DNA of 64,000 nt from Chaetoceros tenuissimus (lineage: Eukaryota; Bacillariophyta; Thalassiosirophyceae; Chaetocerotales; Chaetocerotaceae), in assembly GCA_021927905.1 (NCBI GenBank), contig BLLK01000019.1:930001-994000 (forward strand), written 5' to 3'. Of the stretch, positions 30,405 to 42,082 are shown one piece after another; within the stretch, counting starts at the first letter, position 1, and every line of letters starts with the position of its first letter. The position numbers and the translations under genes were made by a program. The notes beneath the pieces were generated by a model, which worked only from the letters and a program-made list of their open reading frames with translations, was not told the DNA's origin and made no database searches.

Positions 30405-31616
30405 ATGCCAAAGCGAAAGTCTCCTGGAAAATCTTTTTGCATTTTCGACCTCAACGTACCTGTTGTCCTTGCTAGAAATAAAGGATCATCAAATAATAAA
30501 AACAGCACAGAAAAGAACAGAAGAAAAGCCCCACCTTCAAAGTGGCAAGGATCAAAGGAGGAACAACATGCTCTTCTAAAAAGGTTGTCATCTATAGGTT
30601 ATAAAACTGTGGCACTTTCGCATCTTGTGCATGGCCGAGTAAAAGAACACGATGATGCAAATGAGGTGATTCCAAATTCCTTCATGTCTTTTGAACAACA
30701 GGAACCAAGCTCTCAAAGTAAAAAACAAAAGAGTCAAGATATTCAAGATACCAGATCCAAATCAATCAAGATTCTAAAGAGATTAGATGTCATCATTGAG
30801 CAAGAGTCAGATCTTGCCCATTATACAAAAAATACTGATGCAAAAACAAAAGCTATCTTGGAGACATATGATTTGATTGCACTTTCACCTCAGAATGAAA
30901 CAGTACTTTCTGCTATTTGCAATTCATCTACTCTATACTATGCTGATGTAATTATTTTAGACTATACAGCAGGAAGAGGAGGAGTCCAACTACCTTTTAA
31001 GATAAAGCGAACTCATATAATGGAAGCAACCAAAAGAGGATTGACATTTGACTTACCTTATGCACCGGCGTTGGTTGATTCTTCGAAGCGTAAATCATTT
31101 GTACAGGCTTCTCGTCAATTCATACAAGCCAGTGTTGGTGTCTTGAAACCTAAACCAAGAATAATTTTTTCATCTGGCAAAAGAACTTTGGATGGAAGAG
31201 ATTATGGTAGTCTGCTGTTGAGATCGAGTCAAGATATGTTGAACTTTTGTAAAGTTGTACTGGGATTTGAAAATACAATAATTTCCAGGGCCATGACTGA
31301 ATACCCATCTTTTGCATTGAAACGTGGTCAAAATCGCAAACATGGCAAAGTATCTTGTCATGGAAACTTTACCATCAAGGTTAAAAGTGAGAATGATGAC
31401 GATCTTTCAGATAGCGCAGACGGTGATTGCAAAGATGCAAATGAAGGTGATGTAGAATCTTCAAATGTTGCAAACAAGGACGATGGAGAGGAATTACTAT
31501 CATTTGATTTACACACAGGAAAAGGAGATGTCACGATGAAGGAAGAAAACGTAGATGGCGGGTCAGAAAGTGAGGATGATAGCGATGATGAAGATGGCTT
31601 CTTACGATTATCTTAA
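30405..31616 (+). CDS. RPP30: RNase P/MRP protein subunit p30
   Basis: 403 residues, no intron needed. Matches the p30/Rpp1 TIM-barrel-like family: FCIFDLNVPVVL at the N-terminus; LLKRLSSIGYKTVALSHLVHG; ILKRLDVIIEQESDLAHYTK; YDLIALSPQNETVLSAICNS; the ADVIILDY segment; LPFKIKRTHIMEATKRGLTF; and PRIIFSSGKRTLDGRDYGSL near the end of the fold. The C-terminal ~80 residues are acidic (SEDDSDDEDG). Family role: a core protein of the tRNA 5'-processing RNase P and of RNase MRP in the nucleus/nucleolus. Length is greater than human p30 (268) because of the lysine-rich insert near residue 30, a Gln/Ser-rich loop, and the acidic tail. Confidence 0.9.
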   Translation: MPKRKSPGKSFCIFDLNVPVVLARNKGSSNNKNSTEKNRRKAPPSKWQGSKEEQHALLKRLSSIGYKTVALSHLVHGRVKEHDDANEVIPNSFMSFEQQEPSSQSKKQKSQDIQDTRSKSIKILKRLDVIIEQESDLAHYTKNTDAKTKAILETYDLIALSPQNETVLSAICNSSTLYYADVIILDYTAGRGGVQLPFKIKRTHIMEATKRGLTFDLPYAPALVDSSKRKSFVQASRQFIQASVGVLKPKPRIIFSSGKRTLDGRDYGSLLLRSSQDMLNFCKVVLGFENTIISRAMTEYPSFALKRGQNRKHGKVSCHGNFTIKVKSENDDDLSDSADGDCKDANEGDVESSNVANKDDGEELLSFDLHTGKGDVTMKEENVDGGSESEDDSDDEDGFLRLS

Positions 31617-32423
31617 AAAAAAATTTCGAATCAAAGTCTATGTGAAAATTTGCGCTCGCAAGGGGGACTAGACGGCTGCACCAAAGCAACAAGCCTTAGA
31701 ACTTTTTGTAAATAAGATAGTTATCTTCATTTCACTATTGTTCTTTTCCATTCATATTTGCACACACGGTGACATTCTTTCCTGCAATATAAAGTCATCT
31801 CTGGATTTATCCAATGACCAGTAGGATAGCTAGGTAGGATAGCTTAGATTGGTTTTGACCACTTTGGTACGTACCGTACCAACTACATGCTGATGTGCTG
31901 ATGATCTGATGATGATGTCGAAAAGTCAAATGAAAATTGAAACCAGTGTATTGTATATTGATTGTGAATGTTATGTCTTCCAAAATTATGAACCCAGTTT
32001 TTTGGTTCTTTTCGACCATGTAGGTTAGCAAATGTTGGTTTGATGATTTGAGGTCATGCGAGTATGACTGTTGAGGCTTCAGTTGCTGAAATCCATGATG
32101 AAAACGAATTTCTAAAAGTATCACTTTTTTATTACTCACTTATTAGGGAGATGAGAGGAAAGATGAAAAAAGTGCTAGATATTTTTAGGTGCTTTTTCAG
32201 AGTATTTCTAAAATTATCACTTTTTGATTACTCACATATTAGGGAGATGAGAGGAGAGATGAAAAAAGTGCTAGATATTTTGTGACAGATTTGAACAAAG
32301 ATGAGATGGTGATGATTTTTGAGTTCAGACAAGTACCACTGATTCACCTTTACCATAAAAAGCAGACAAGGGCTTATCACAACGACAGCCAAAATCATAG
32401 GTACTTCATTAGCCATAGTCATT
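31617..32423. other. Intergenic, with a ~96-bp tandem repeat
   Basis: A direct repeat with spacing ~96 bp lies at about 32109-32280 (TTCTAAAA.TATCACTTTTT...GATGAAAAAAGTGCTAGATATTTT twice). No gene recognised. The last ~100 bp (from TTTTTGAGTTCAGACAA) is the upstream region shared by all three peptidase copies. Confidence 0.6.
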
Positions 32424-34625
32424 ATGAACTTCTCTTACGCACTTTCGCTTTTGGTCTCATTCTTACCAGCGCTCAGTCTATCTCAAGAGGAGGTACGTTC
32501 AACACAAAGATATGAAGCAAGCAAAGAAGAGTATTCAAATTCTTTACTTCATTTTCATCTAGTACTTATGGTCATCGGTATGTACTTTCCACTTTTCCTC
32601 TTCATCTCATTTGTTTCTCTTCTCAATAAAGAATCACGAAAAACGAAGAACTCAAGCAAGTAATATTTTCTTGAAGCATGAGAAACATAGCATAGCCTTG
32701 GTGAGTACTTTGCGCTCTCAAAACCAGAGTAACTTTTAGTTCTTTACATATCTTTTCTCTTACACATTATAGAATAACTTGAGAGGGTTTTCACACGAGA
32801 AATCAAAACAAGAACTAAAGACTACAGGAAGTATTGACTGTATAGTAGTAGAGATCGATGGACTTTTCCCTCCTTCTAATGTAGATCCTTCATTGTCAAT
32901 ATCTCATAGGTCACACATGAATAATGATAGGGATGAATCTACCTATGGATGTACTTCAGATCAAGAAAATCTTACATATTTTTTCAACAAGGATCCTACA
33001 ACACTTTTGACTCACGATTTTATAAGTGGAGAAACAATGTTGTCTATTTCATTACATGCATTTACAAATGACGGATTGATCGACGTCGATCAAGCGCTTG
33101 TGCCAGGTGCATCCTCATTGACGGTCTTTCATGAAGATTTGCATGAAAGAAGGAGACTCAGACGAACTGGAGTAAAAGAAATACTGGTGGTTCGTGTGAC
33201 AAGTGTAGATGGAAAAATCGCACCATCTCAGAGTGAAACACAATTGATAAATGATATCTTTCAAGATGAAAACAATCTAGCAAGAAGGTTTGATGACTGT
33301 TCGAATGGTCAGTTGAAATTTACTCCAGCTCAAGGGGCAAATGTGAATAATGGGATTCTCACTGTGAGAACAGCTGTGAATCTGAATCAGATGGATTGGC
33401 AGACTTGTGGAAATATTGCAACTACAGCTGCTGCACTCATTGCAAGAGACCATGTGAGTATGACGACCAATTTTTTCACACGTCCTCTTTTCTTACTTTT
33501 TACCAAACTTTTCCGCTGTCTCTTTTTGCTTTTGAGCAGATCCTGGTAATTTGTCCAAATGAAGTATTTTTTGGAAGAGCAGCAGCGTTTGGGTCAACTG
33601 GAGGAGCTATGACTTGGTACCGAAGCGAATATGCGAGTATACCAATTGTTCAAGTTCATGAATTAGGTCGTAAGTACTTTTGAAAGAATATCTTTACACT
33701 TGTAGGAGAAACCATTTACTGATATCATCTTTTCGTGTTGAAAATGACAGACAATCTAGGGCACTCTCATTCGGGTCAATTTGGAAGTTCATACGCTGAT
33801 CCTACATGCCATATGGGAAACAGAGGCTCATGGACAGATCAGGGTTCAAAATTCTGCTTCAATGGAGCAAAGACATTTGTCAATGGTTGGTACAGCGAGT
33901 ATCACCATACTCTCGATCCACTGACTGAAACGTTTTACGGAAAGATGTACGGAATCAATACAGTTCGAGACAGATCTATTCCCAGCGATGGCAAGGTAGT
34001 AATTCGTTTGACGAACGATAACGAATGGCCATGGTACCTTATATTTCAAAGAAAAGTTGGTGCAAATGCTGGTATTCCACAAGATGGTGATAAGGTGGTG
34101 ATTACTGTACAAGAAAAAGAAACACGTTCGAAAAGTTCATGGAAAAAAGCGCTAGGAGAATTCGAATCTAAACCTTTCCAATGGGCCGGAGAGTCTCTAG
34201 AAATCAGAGTTTGTAGAATAAACCTTGGAGAATCTAGTGCAGAAGTAATGATTGGAAAGCAAGGACAAGTAGTATGTCCTGTGACCTATGCACCCACTGC
34301 ACCACCAACGACGAATTTAAAAGATCCAATACCCTGTCAAGATAAACCATACAAATTTTATTTCAACAAATCCAATAGGAGGAAGAAGAGGAGTTGCAAA
34401 TTTGTTGGGGCAAACAATACAGCATACAGATGTAAAAAAGCTGCAAGGTTTTGCCAGTTAACTTGTGCGTCCCACACAGGGACTGTCTGTGATGCATTTG
34501 ATAGCACAAAAGCATTCAAGGTTGCTGGGCAAAAGTTGACGTGTGCCCAAGCTGTGAGAAAACCAAATTTTTGTAAGAAAAACATAGTAAGGAGTCTTTG
34601 CCCCATCACGTGTGGGATAGTGTAG
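32424..34625 (+). CDS. M11 (gametolysin-type) metallopeptidase with two ShKT-like modules, copy 1
   Basis: Five exons: 32424-32492, 32632-32700, 32773-33453, 33540-33669, 33751-34625, giving 607 residues. Signal peptide MNFSYALSLLVSFLPALSLS; a propeptide ending near ERRRLRRTG (basic, possible processing site); then the peptidase domain. The zinc motif is split by intron 4: VQVHELG(H)/NLGHSHSG, restoring HExxHxxGxxH, followed by the Met-turn-like CHMGNRGSWTD. This is the M11 family of secreted cell-wall/matrix proteases (Chlamydomonas gametolysin). Two ShKT-like Cys-rich modules follow a PTAPPTT linker (CQDKPYKFYF..C..C..CQLTC and CDAFDSTKAFK..CAQA..FCKK..CPITC). A secreted matrix protease is inferred. 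Confidence 0.92.
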
Positions 34626-34681
34626 AATTTACATTTTCATTAGTAAATCATAATCATTTTCAGTTCAAGTATCCACTAAAT

Positions 34682-34925
34682 TGTACAAGTGGATGAAATC
34701 AGTAGAGGTATAGATGTAACTACAAATGCCCCTGTACCATTTAGATCCAGGAGAAAATGTGAACCAGTGAATGCAGAAATGAGGAATCCTAGTGCATTTG
34801 ATGCAACATATATTGCACTCGACTATTCAAGAGGTACAGTATTGAACATTGTCGGGTCAGGAACAGCAGATGATAATGTTAATGCAACAAATTTCAAAAT
34901 TTCCAGTGATAATTCAAATTGCTGA
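34682..34925 (-). pseudogene. Antisense fragment of the DUF1295 gene
   Basis: Bases from about 34690 to 34885 match, in the same orientation, 41676-41876, which is the reverse strand of exon 1 of the DUF1295 gene (shared blocks such as AAATGCCCCTGTACCA, AATGAGGAATCCTA, ATTGAACATTGTCGGGTCAG). On the minus strand it would encode the part around SSAIYVALNALGFLISVVTG with changes. It lies at the same place relative to peptidase copy 1 as the full gene does relative to copy 3, so it was carried along in the tandem duplication and truncated. Confidence 0.85.
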
Positions 34926-35638
34926 TGTGGTCAAGTGTGGTCATGTGACTTTTATTCAAACCTATTAAAACCACAAAACCTTTCCAGCTTACATTCCCAA
35001 ACAAGAAAAATGGAAACCGTTGGGACCAATGAAAATGGTTTAGTATTTTCAGATCGATTTTTCTTGACGACGGTCCCTACCTATGTACAGTAATGTCTAG
35101 GTGAAATCTGAGAACATCACCACCACATGCTTTGGTCAAATTTGTCGCAACATGTAGCACTTCTTTCATAAACATCTGTTCCATCTTTCTCACCTTCCTA
35201 ATGTATCAAATGATACTATTAGAAATACGCACAGGAACAAAGAAATAACCTCCATAGGATTAAAATCTGTCACTGCACAGGATCTTTACACCTGAACTAA
35301 CTAACAGTCATGTGACCTCAAAACCCTTTTAAGAAACATTCGCTAAGATACATGTTCTAAAAGAATCACAAAAAATGTTTCATTATGTTTGGAAGACATG
35401 AAATCAGCAATTGAATACCATTTGCTTTTCAATTCTAATCCTATTCTTCCTTCCACCACATTCATACAAATTATTCCGTTATGTCGCGTCAAACTAAACG
35501 GTCCCAATACTAAATTTATAAAATAAGAACGGAGTTATTCTACTTTTCTCCGTAATTACTTAAGCCCCGGGGATTTAATCAATCCCACTTGAAGCATAGA
35601 AGCATATTCAATCGTTTCAGAAAGAAGCAGGTTTAGTT
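34926..35638. other. Spacer between peptidase copies 1 and 2
   Basis: No gene seen. The part from about 35335 onward is repeated at 38271-38590 between copies 2 and 3. The part 34715-35335 is present only here. Confidence 0.7.
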
Positions 35639-35850
35639 AGCCCAATCGGTAGACCGGGGAACGGGGAATCCCCGTTTTTTGAAAAAAAATCTGAGGGGCC
35701 AAAATCAGCGAAAATCAGCCTAAATATTCGATTTTCCTAGGGATTTTCACCGAAAATCAATGAAAATCATGCCTTTTTTTCTTCCCCTTTTTCCCCTCCA
35801 CGGGGATCCCCCGTTTCTAAAAAAAATCTCCCCGGTCTACCGATTGGGCT
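35639..35850. mobile_element. 212-bp MITE with 22-bp terminal inverted repeats
   Basis: Ends AGCCCAATCGGTAGACCGGG / CCCGGTCTACCGATTGGGCT are perfect inverted repeats of at least 22 bp, extended imperfectly inward (CGGGGA and TCCCCG blocks). It has no coding capacity. The same interval between peptidase copies 2 and 3 (about 38582-38610) lacks it: AGGTTTAGTAAAACTAGG there versus AGGTTTAGTT-[element]-AGGTTTTTAGTACAACTAGG here. So the flank AGGTTT(..)AGT is duplicated (about 9-11 bp, imperfect), which suggests a Mutator-type MITE; family is inference. Confidence 0.85.
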
Positions 35851-35982
35851 AGGTTTTTAGTACAACTAGGTCATTTTGAGTTCAGACAACCACCACTGAA
35901 TTGCTATCTTTGCCAAAAAAACAGACAAGGGCTTATCACAACGACAGCCAAAATCATAGGTACTCCATTAGCCATAGTCATT

Positions 35983-38180
35983 ATGAACTTCTCTTACGCA
36001 CTTTCGCTCTGGTTCTCATTCTTACCAGCGCTCAGTCTATCTCAAGATGTGGTAAGTTCTACACAAAGAAATGTATCAAAGTAGAGTTCTGCAATTTTTC
36101 ACTGCAATTTCATTCACTAGTTATGATCATCGGTATGTATTTTCCACTTTTCCACTTCATCTCATTTGTTTCTCCCCTCAATATAGGATCACGAAAATAA
36201 AAGAAGAACTCAAGCAAGTAATATTTTCTTGAAGCATGAGAAACATAGCATAGCCTTGGTGAGTACTCTTCGACCGGAGTATCTATTAGTTCTTTACACA
36301 TCTTTCTCACACATTTTGAATTTATAGAATAACTTGAGAGGGTTTTCACACGAGAAATCAAAACAAGAACTAAAGACTACAGGAAGTATTGACTGTATAG
36401 TAGTAGAGATCGATGGACTTTTCCCTCCTTCTAATGTAGAGTCTTCATTGTCAATATCTCATGGATCACACATGAATAATGATAGGGATGAATCTACCTA
36501 TGGATGTACTTCGGATCAAGACAATATCACATACTTTTTCAATAAAGATCCTATGACACTCTTGACTGACGATTTTATAAGTGGAGAAACAATGTTGTCT
36601 ATTTCATTACATGCATTTACAAGTGACGGATTGATCGACGTCGATCAAGCGCTTGTGCCAGGTGCATCCTCATTGACGGTCTTTCATGAAGATTTGCATG
36701 AAAGAAGGAGACTCAGACGAACTGGAGTAAAAGAAATACTGGTGGTTCGTGTTACAAGTGTAGATGGAAAAATCGCACCATCTCAAAGTGAAACACAATT
36801 GATAAATGATATCTTTCAAGATGAAAACAATCTAGCAAGAAGGTTTGATGAGTGTTCCAATGGTCAGTTGAAATTTACTCCAGCTCAAGGGGCAAATGTG
36901 AATAATGGGATTCTAACTGTGAGAACAGCTGTAAATCTGAATCAAATGGATTGGCAGACTTGTGGAAATATTGCAACTACAGCTGCTGAACGAATTTCTA
37001 GAGACCATGTGAGTATGACGACCAATTTTTTCACACGTCCTCTTTTCTTACTTTTTACCAAACTTTTCCGCTGTCTCTTTTTGCTTTTGAGCAGATCCTG
37101 GTAATTTGTCCAAATGAAGTATTTTTTGGAAGAGCAGCAGCGTTTGGGTCAACTGGAGGAGCTATGACTTGGTACCGAAGCGAATATGCGAGTATACCAA
37201 TTGTTCAAGTTCATGAATTAGGTCGTAAGTACTTTTGAAAGAATATCTTTACACTTGTAGGAGAAACCATTTACTGATATCATCTTTTCGTGTTGAAAAT
37301 GACAGACAATCTAGGGCACTCTCATTCGGGTCAATTTGGAAGTTCATACGCTGATCCTACATGCCATATGGGAAACAGAGGCTCATGGACAGATCAGGGT
37401 TCAAAATTCTGCTTCAATGGAGCAAAGACATTTGTCAATGGTTGGTACAGCGAGTATCACCATACTCTCGATCCACTGACTGAAACGTTTTACGGAAAGA
37501 TGTACGGAATCAATACAGTTCGAGACAGATCTATTCCCAGCGATGGCAAGGTAGTAATTCGTTTGACGAACGATAACGAATGGCCATGGTACCTTATATT
37601 TCAAAGAAAAGTTGGTGCAAATGCTGGTATTCCACAAGATGGTGATAAGGTGGTGATTACTGTACAAGAAAAAGAAACACATTCGAAAAGTTCATGGAAA
37701 AAAGCGCTAGGAGAATTCGAATCTAAACCTTTCCAATGGGCCGGAGAGTCTTTAGAAATTAGAGTTTGTAGAATAAACCTTGGAGAATCTAGTGCAGAAG
37801 TAATGATTGGAAAGCAAGGACAAGTAGTATGTCCTGTGACCTATGCACCCACTGCACCACCAACGACGAATGTAAAAGATCCAATACCCTGTCAAGATAA
37901 ACCGTACAAATTTTATTTCAACAAATCCAATAGGAGGAAGAAGAGGAGTTGCAAATTTGTTGGGGCAAACAAAACAGCATACAGATGTAAAAAAGCTGCA
38001 AGGTTTTGCCAGTTAACTTGTGCGTCGCACACAGGGACTGTCTGTGATGCATTTGATAGCACAAAAGCATTCAAGGTTGCTGGACAAAAGTTGACGTGTG
38101 CCCAAGCTGTGAGAAAACCAAATTTTTGTAAGAAAAACGTAGTAAGGAGTCTTTGCCCCATCACGTGTGGGATAGTGTAG
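35983..38180 (+). CDS. M11 metallopeptidase with ShKT-like modules, copy 2
   Basis: Exons 35983-36051, 36187-36258, 36328-37008, 37095-37224, 37306-38180 give 608 residues with the same layout as copy 1 (signal peptide MNFSYALSLWFSFLPALSLS, propeptide, HExxHxxGxxH, CHMGN, two ShKT-like modules). Mosaic: the 5' half (SSLSISHGSHMNND, DNITYFFNKDPMTLLTDDF, SDGLIDVD) agrees with copy 3, whereas exon 3's end, the 86-bp intron 3 and everything downstream agree with copy 1. A private patch, AAERISRDH, sits at the switch. Gene conversion or unequal exchange is inferred. Confidence 0.92.
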
Positions 38181-38714
38181 AATTTACATTTTCATTAGTA
38201 AATCATAATCATTTTCAGTTCAAGTATCCACTAAATTGTACAAGTGGATGAAATCAGTAGAGGTATAGATGTTCGCTAAGATACATTTTCTAAAAGAATC
38301 ACAAAACATGTTTCATTATGTTTGGAAGACATGAAATCAGCAATTGAATACACTGGGATGTATTCTATTGTGCCATTTGCTTTTCAATTCTAATCCTTAT
38401 TCTTCCTTCCACCACATTCATACAAATTATTCCGTTATGTCGCGTCAAACTAAACGGTCCCAATACTAAATTTATAAAATTAAAACGGAGTTATTCTACT
38501 TTTCTCCGGAATTACTTAAGCCCCGGGGATTTAATCAATCCCACTTGAAGCATAGAAGCATATTCAATCGTTTCAGAAAGAAGCAGGTTTAGTAAAACTA
38601 GGTCATTTTGAGTTCAGACAACCACCACTGAATTGCTATCTTTGCCAAAAAAGCAGACAAGGGCTTATCACAACGACAGCCAAAATCATAGGTACTCCAT
38701 TAGCCATAGTCATT
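38181..38714. other. Spacer between peptidase copies 2 and 3
   Basis: Begins with a 3' flank shared with copy 1 (to about 38270, including the first ~30 bp of the DUF1295-fragment flank), then jumps to the sequence found at 35335 onward. Lacks the MITE. Promoter region of copy 3 at its end. No gene. Confidence 0.75.
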
Positions 38715-40817
38715 ATGAACTTCTCTTACGCACTTTCGCTCTGGTTCTCATTCTTACCAGCGCTCAGTCTATCTCAAGATGTGGTAAGTTCTACACAAAG
38801 AAATGAATCAAAGTAGAGTTCTGCAATTTTTCACTGCAATTTCATTCACTAGTTATGATCATCGGTATGTATTTTCCACTTTTCCACTTCATCTCATTTG
38901 TTTCTCCCCTCAATATAGGATCACGAAAATAAAAGAAGAACTCAAGCAAGTAATATTTTCTTGAAGCATGAGAAACATAGCATAGCCTTGGTGAGTACTC
39001 TTCGACCGGAGTATCTATTAGTTCTTTACACATCTTTCTCACACATTTTGAATTTATAGAATAACTTGAGAGGGTTTTCACACGAGAAATCAAAACAAGA
39101 ACTAAAGACTACAGGAAGTATTGACTGTATAGTAGTAGAGATCGATGGACTTTTCCCTCCTTCTAATGTAGAGTCTTCATTGTCAATATCTCATGGATCA
39201 CACATGAATAATGATAGGGATGAATCTACCTATGGATGTACTTCGGATCAAGACAATATCACATACTTTTTCAATAAAGATCCTATGACACTCTTGACTG
39301 ACGATTTTATAAGTGGAGAAACAATGTTGTCTATTTCACTACATGCATTTACAAGTGATGGATTGATCGACGTCGACAAAGCGCTTGTGCCAGGTGCATC
39401 CTCATTGACTGTCTTTCATGAAGATTTGCATGAAAGAAGGAGACTCAGACGAACTGGAGTAAAAGAAATACTGGTGGTTCGTGTTACAAGTGTAGATGGA
39501 AAAATCGCACCATCTCAGAGTGAGGCACAATTGATAAATGATATCTTTCAAGATGAAAACAATCTAGCAAGAAGGTTTGATGACTGTTCGAATGGTCAGT
39601 TGAAATTTACTCCAGCTCAAGGGGCAAATGTGAATAATGGGATTCTCACTGTGAGAACAGCTGTGAATCTGAATCAGATGGATTGGCAGACCTGTGGAAA
39701 TATTGCAACTACAGCTGCTGCACTCATTGCAAGAAATCACATATTTATCGTTTGTCCTGATGTAGTTGAATTTTCGGGGGCAGCTGCTTGGGGCAGCACT
39801 GGAGGTGTTATAACTTGGTACCGAAGCAAATATGCGAGTATGCCAGTTGTTCAAGTTCATGAATTAGGTCGTAAGTACTTTTGAAAGAATATCTTTGTAC
39901 TTGTAGGAGAAACCATTTATTGATATCATCTTTTCGTGTTGAAAATGACAGACAATCTAGGGCACTCTCATTCGGGACAATATAGAGTTACATATGCTGA
40001 TCCTACATGCCATATGGGAAACAGAGGCTCATGGACAGATCAGGGTTCCAAATTCTGCTTCAATGGAGCAAAGACATTTGTCAATGGTTGGTACAGCGAG
40101 TATCACCATACAATGGATCCACTGACTGAAACGTTTTACGGAAAGATGTACGGAATCAATACAGTTCGAGACAGATCTATTCCCAGTGATGGCAAGGTAG
40201 TAATTCGTTTGACGAACGATAACGAATGGCCATGGTACCTTATATTTCAAAGAAAAGTTGGTGCTAATGCTGGTATTCCACAAGATGGTGATAAGGTGGT
40301 GATTACTGTACAAGAAAAAGAAACACGTTCGAAAAGTTCATGGAAAAAAGCGCTAGGAGAATTCGAATCTACACCTTTTCAATGGGCCGGAGAGTCTCTA
40401 GAAATTAGAGTTTGTAGAATAAACCTTGGAGAATCTAGTGCGGAAGTAATGATTGGAAAGCAAGGACAAGTAGTATGTCCTGTGACAAATGCACCCACTG
40501 CACCACCTGCGACGGTATTACAGGATCCAATACCCTGTCAAGATAAACCATTTAAATTTCAATGGAGCGCCTCCAAAAAGAAGAATTGCAAATTTGTTGG
40601 AGCAAATAATACCGCAATTAGATGTAAAAAAGCTGCAGAGTTTTGCCAGTTAACTTGTGCACCACACACAGGGACTGTCTGTGATGCTTTTGATAGAGCA
40701 AGCAAATTCAATGTTGCTGGGCAAAAGTTGACGTGTGCCCAAGCTGCTAGCAAACCAAATTTTTGTAAGAAAAACAAAGTGAGGAGTCTTTGTCCCATCG
40801 CGTGCGGGATAGTGTAG
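38715..40817 (+). CDS. M11 metallopeptidase with ShKT-like modules, copy 3 (lacks one intron)
   Basis: Four exons: 38715-38783, 38919-38990, 39060-39870, 39952-40817, giving 605 residues. The 811-bp exon 3 equals exons 3+4 of the other copies (681+130) exactly, so the 86-bp intron is precisely absent: IARNHIFIVCPDVVEFSGAA reads through where copies 1 and 2 split at ARDH/ILVICPNE. The zinc motif is again split by the remaining intron (HELGH/NLGHSHSG). ShKT-like modules differ (FKFQWSASKKKNCKF). Its stop lies 121 bp from that of the convergent DUF1295 gene, the original neighbour. Confidence 0.92.
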
Positions 40818-40937
40818 AATATATCTAGATATTCAATATTGAATATATGTTTTGTGTAATATAAATATTAGTAAATCATTGTAAGTTCAAGTATCAAATA
40901 TCATTTACTGTTGTGTTTACCATTTTTATTCTAGTCT

Positions 40938-42082
40938 TTATGTGAATAGTTTCTTTAGCCATGCAAATACGTTTGGTACAATCTTTGGTAGTTCCAAGGA
41001 GCGGAGATAACCTTCATCATTGCCATATTTCTTTTGTGCCAACTCAACAGCACTGGTCATATCACCATTTGCTTGACCGGAAAACAGAGTCCAAAGAAAC
41101 AATGGCGACAAGCATGCAAGTATCAATCTACGTGATCCATACAAAGTTGCCAGTATACCTTCATCCGTCCTACTTGTATCAATCAATCCATCTGCATTCA
41201 TAACCAATATACCAGTCCACATCAAAAGATTTCCAAAGAAATTTGGATGCTGTGACACACTCCATAGTCCATCATTGCAATATTTACCAGGATTATTTTG
41301 TTTAAAAATCCATTTTTGAAAATCACTCTTTGTTTCTGTTGCTAATCCAAGTGCATACATTCCAAATCCAATTGCCAAGGTAATTGGATTACCCTCTGCG
41401 GAGGATGTAGTTCCTAATGTATGAGGCAAAGAGCAAACTAGTCCCCATACAAAACTAATCGTCCAAAAGACAGCTAGATAGAAATCATGTGTCAGAAATA
41501 TATAAAAAATGTGAAATCTCATTTGAAACGTTACACATACTACATACCTGTTCCACTGGTGGAACTCAACATTTCTTCAAGTCTAAAATCTGTTTTCAAT
41601 TTCAATGCACGAAAGAATAGAAATCCAGCCAATTTCGTTCCCCAAATAGTCACGGATGCAGCTGAAAGTGTGATTCTAGAACAAGTGGAAGAAAGCAAAG
41701 AGGGTATAGATGCGACTGCAAATGCCCCTGTACCAATCAGATCCAGGTGTAAATGTGAACCAGTGACTACGGAAATGAGGAATCCTAATGCATTTAATGC
41801 AACATATATCGCACTCGACTGTACAAGCGGTGCATTATTGAACATTGTCGGGTCAGGAACAGCAGATAATGTTGATGTAGGATATACGGATCCTCCTCGA
41901 AATGTGAGTGTCTTGCCAGTTTGAAAGATGTCAATCCTTTCATGTTCCAGTGTTCTTTTGTGGATAGCTGCACTTTTGACGTTCCTTGGAAGGAATGCCT
42001 TGGTGCTACTGCATAAAAGTAGACAGTAGAATAGGGACACGAGTTTGTTTTCATGATTTGATGTAGTTGTATATGTACGCAC
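40938..42082 (-). CDS. DUF1295 / steroid 5-alpha-reductase-like membrane protein
   Basis: Exons 41548-42082 and 40938-41473 (74-bp intron, phase consistent) give 356 residues. The C-terminal half has the family signature GLWSVSQHPNFFGNLLMWTG and several hydrophobic helices (IYVALNALGFLISVVTG, FWTISFVWGLVCSLP, RRLILACLSPLFLWTLF). The N-terminus is a signal peptide ending in SSTKAF/LPRN with a basic, Ser/Thr-rich follow-on, compatible with diatom plastid targeting (Phe after the cleavage site). Known relatives reduce steroid-like or fatty double bonds; substrate unknown here. Convergent with peptidase copy 3. A broken antisense copy of its exon 1 lies at 34682-34925. Confidence 0.88.

Larger units (their letters stand above)
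32424..40817 (+). repeat. Three-copy tandem array of peptidase genes
   Basis: Start-codon spacing is 3,559 bp (copy 1 to 2) and 2,732 bp (copy 2 to 3). The larger first spacing is accounted for by the DUF1295 fragment region (about 34715-35335) and the MITE. Shared upstream sequence (GACAAGGGCTTATCACAACG...) shows that promoters were duplicated too. Confidence 0.9.

Noticed and set aside
31807-32139. 110-residue minus-strand frame
   Set aside because: No recognisable features; overlaps intergenic tandem repeats.
36110-36361. 83-residue minus-strand frame repeated at 38842-39093
   Set aside because: Antisense of the second exon and flanking introns of peptidase copies 2 and 3; its recurrence is due to the duplication.
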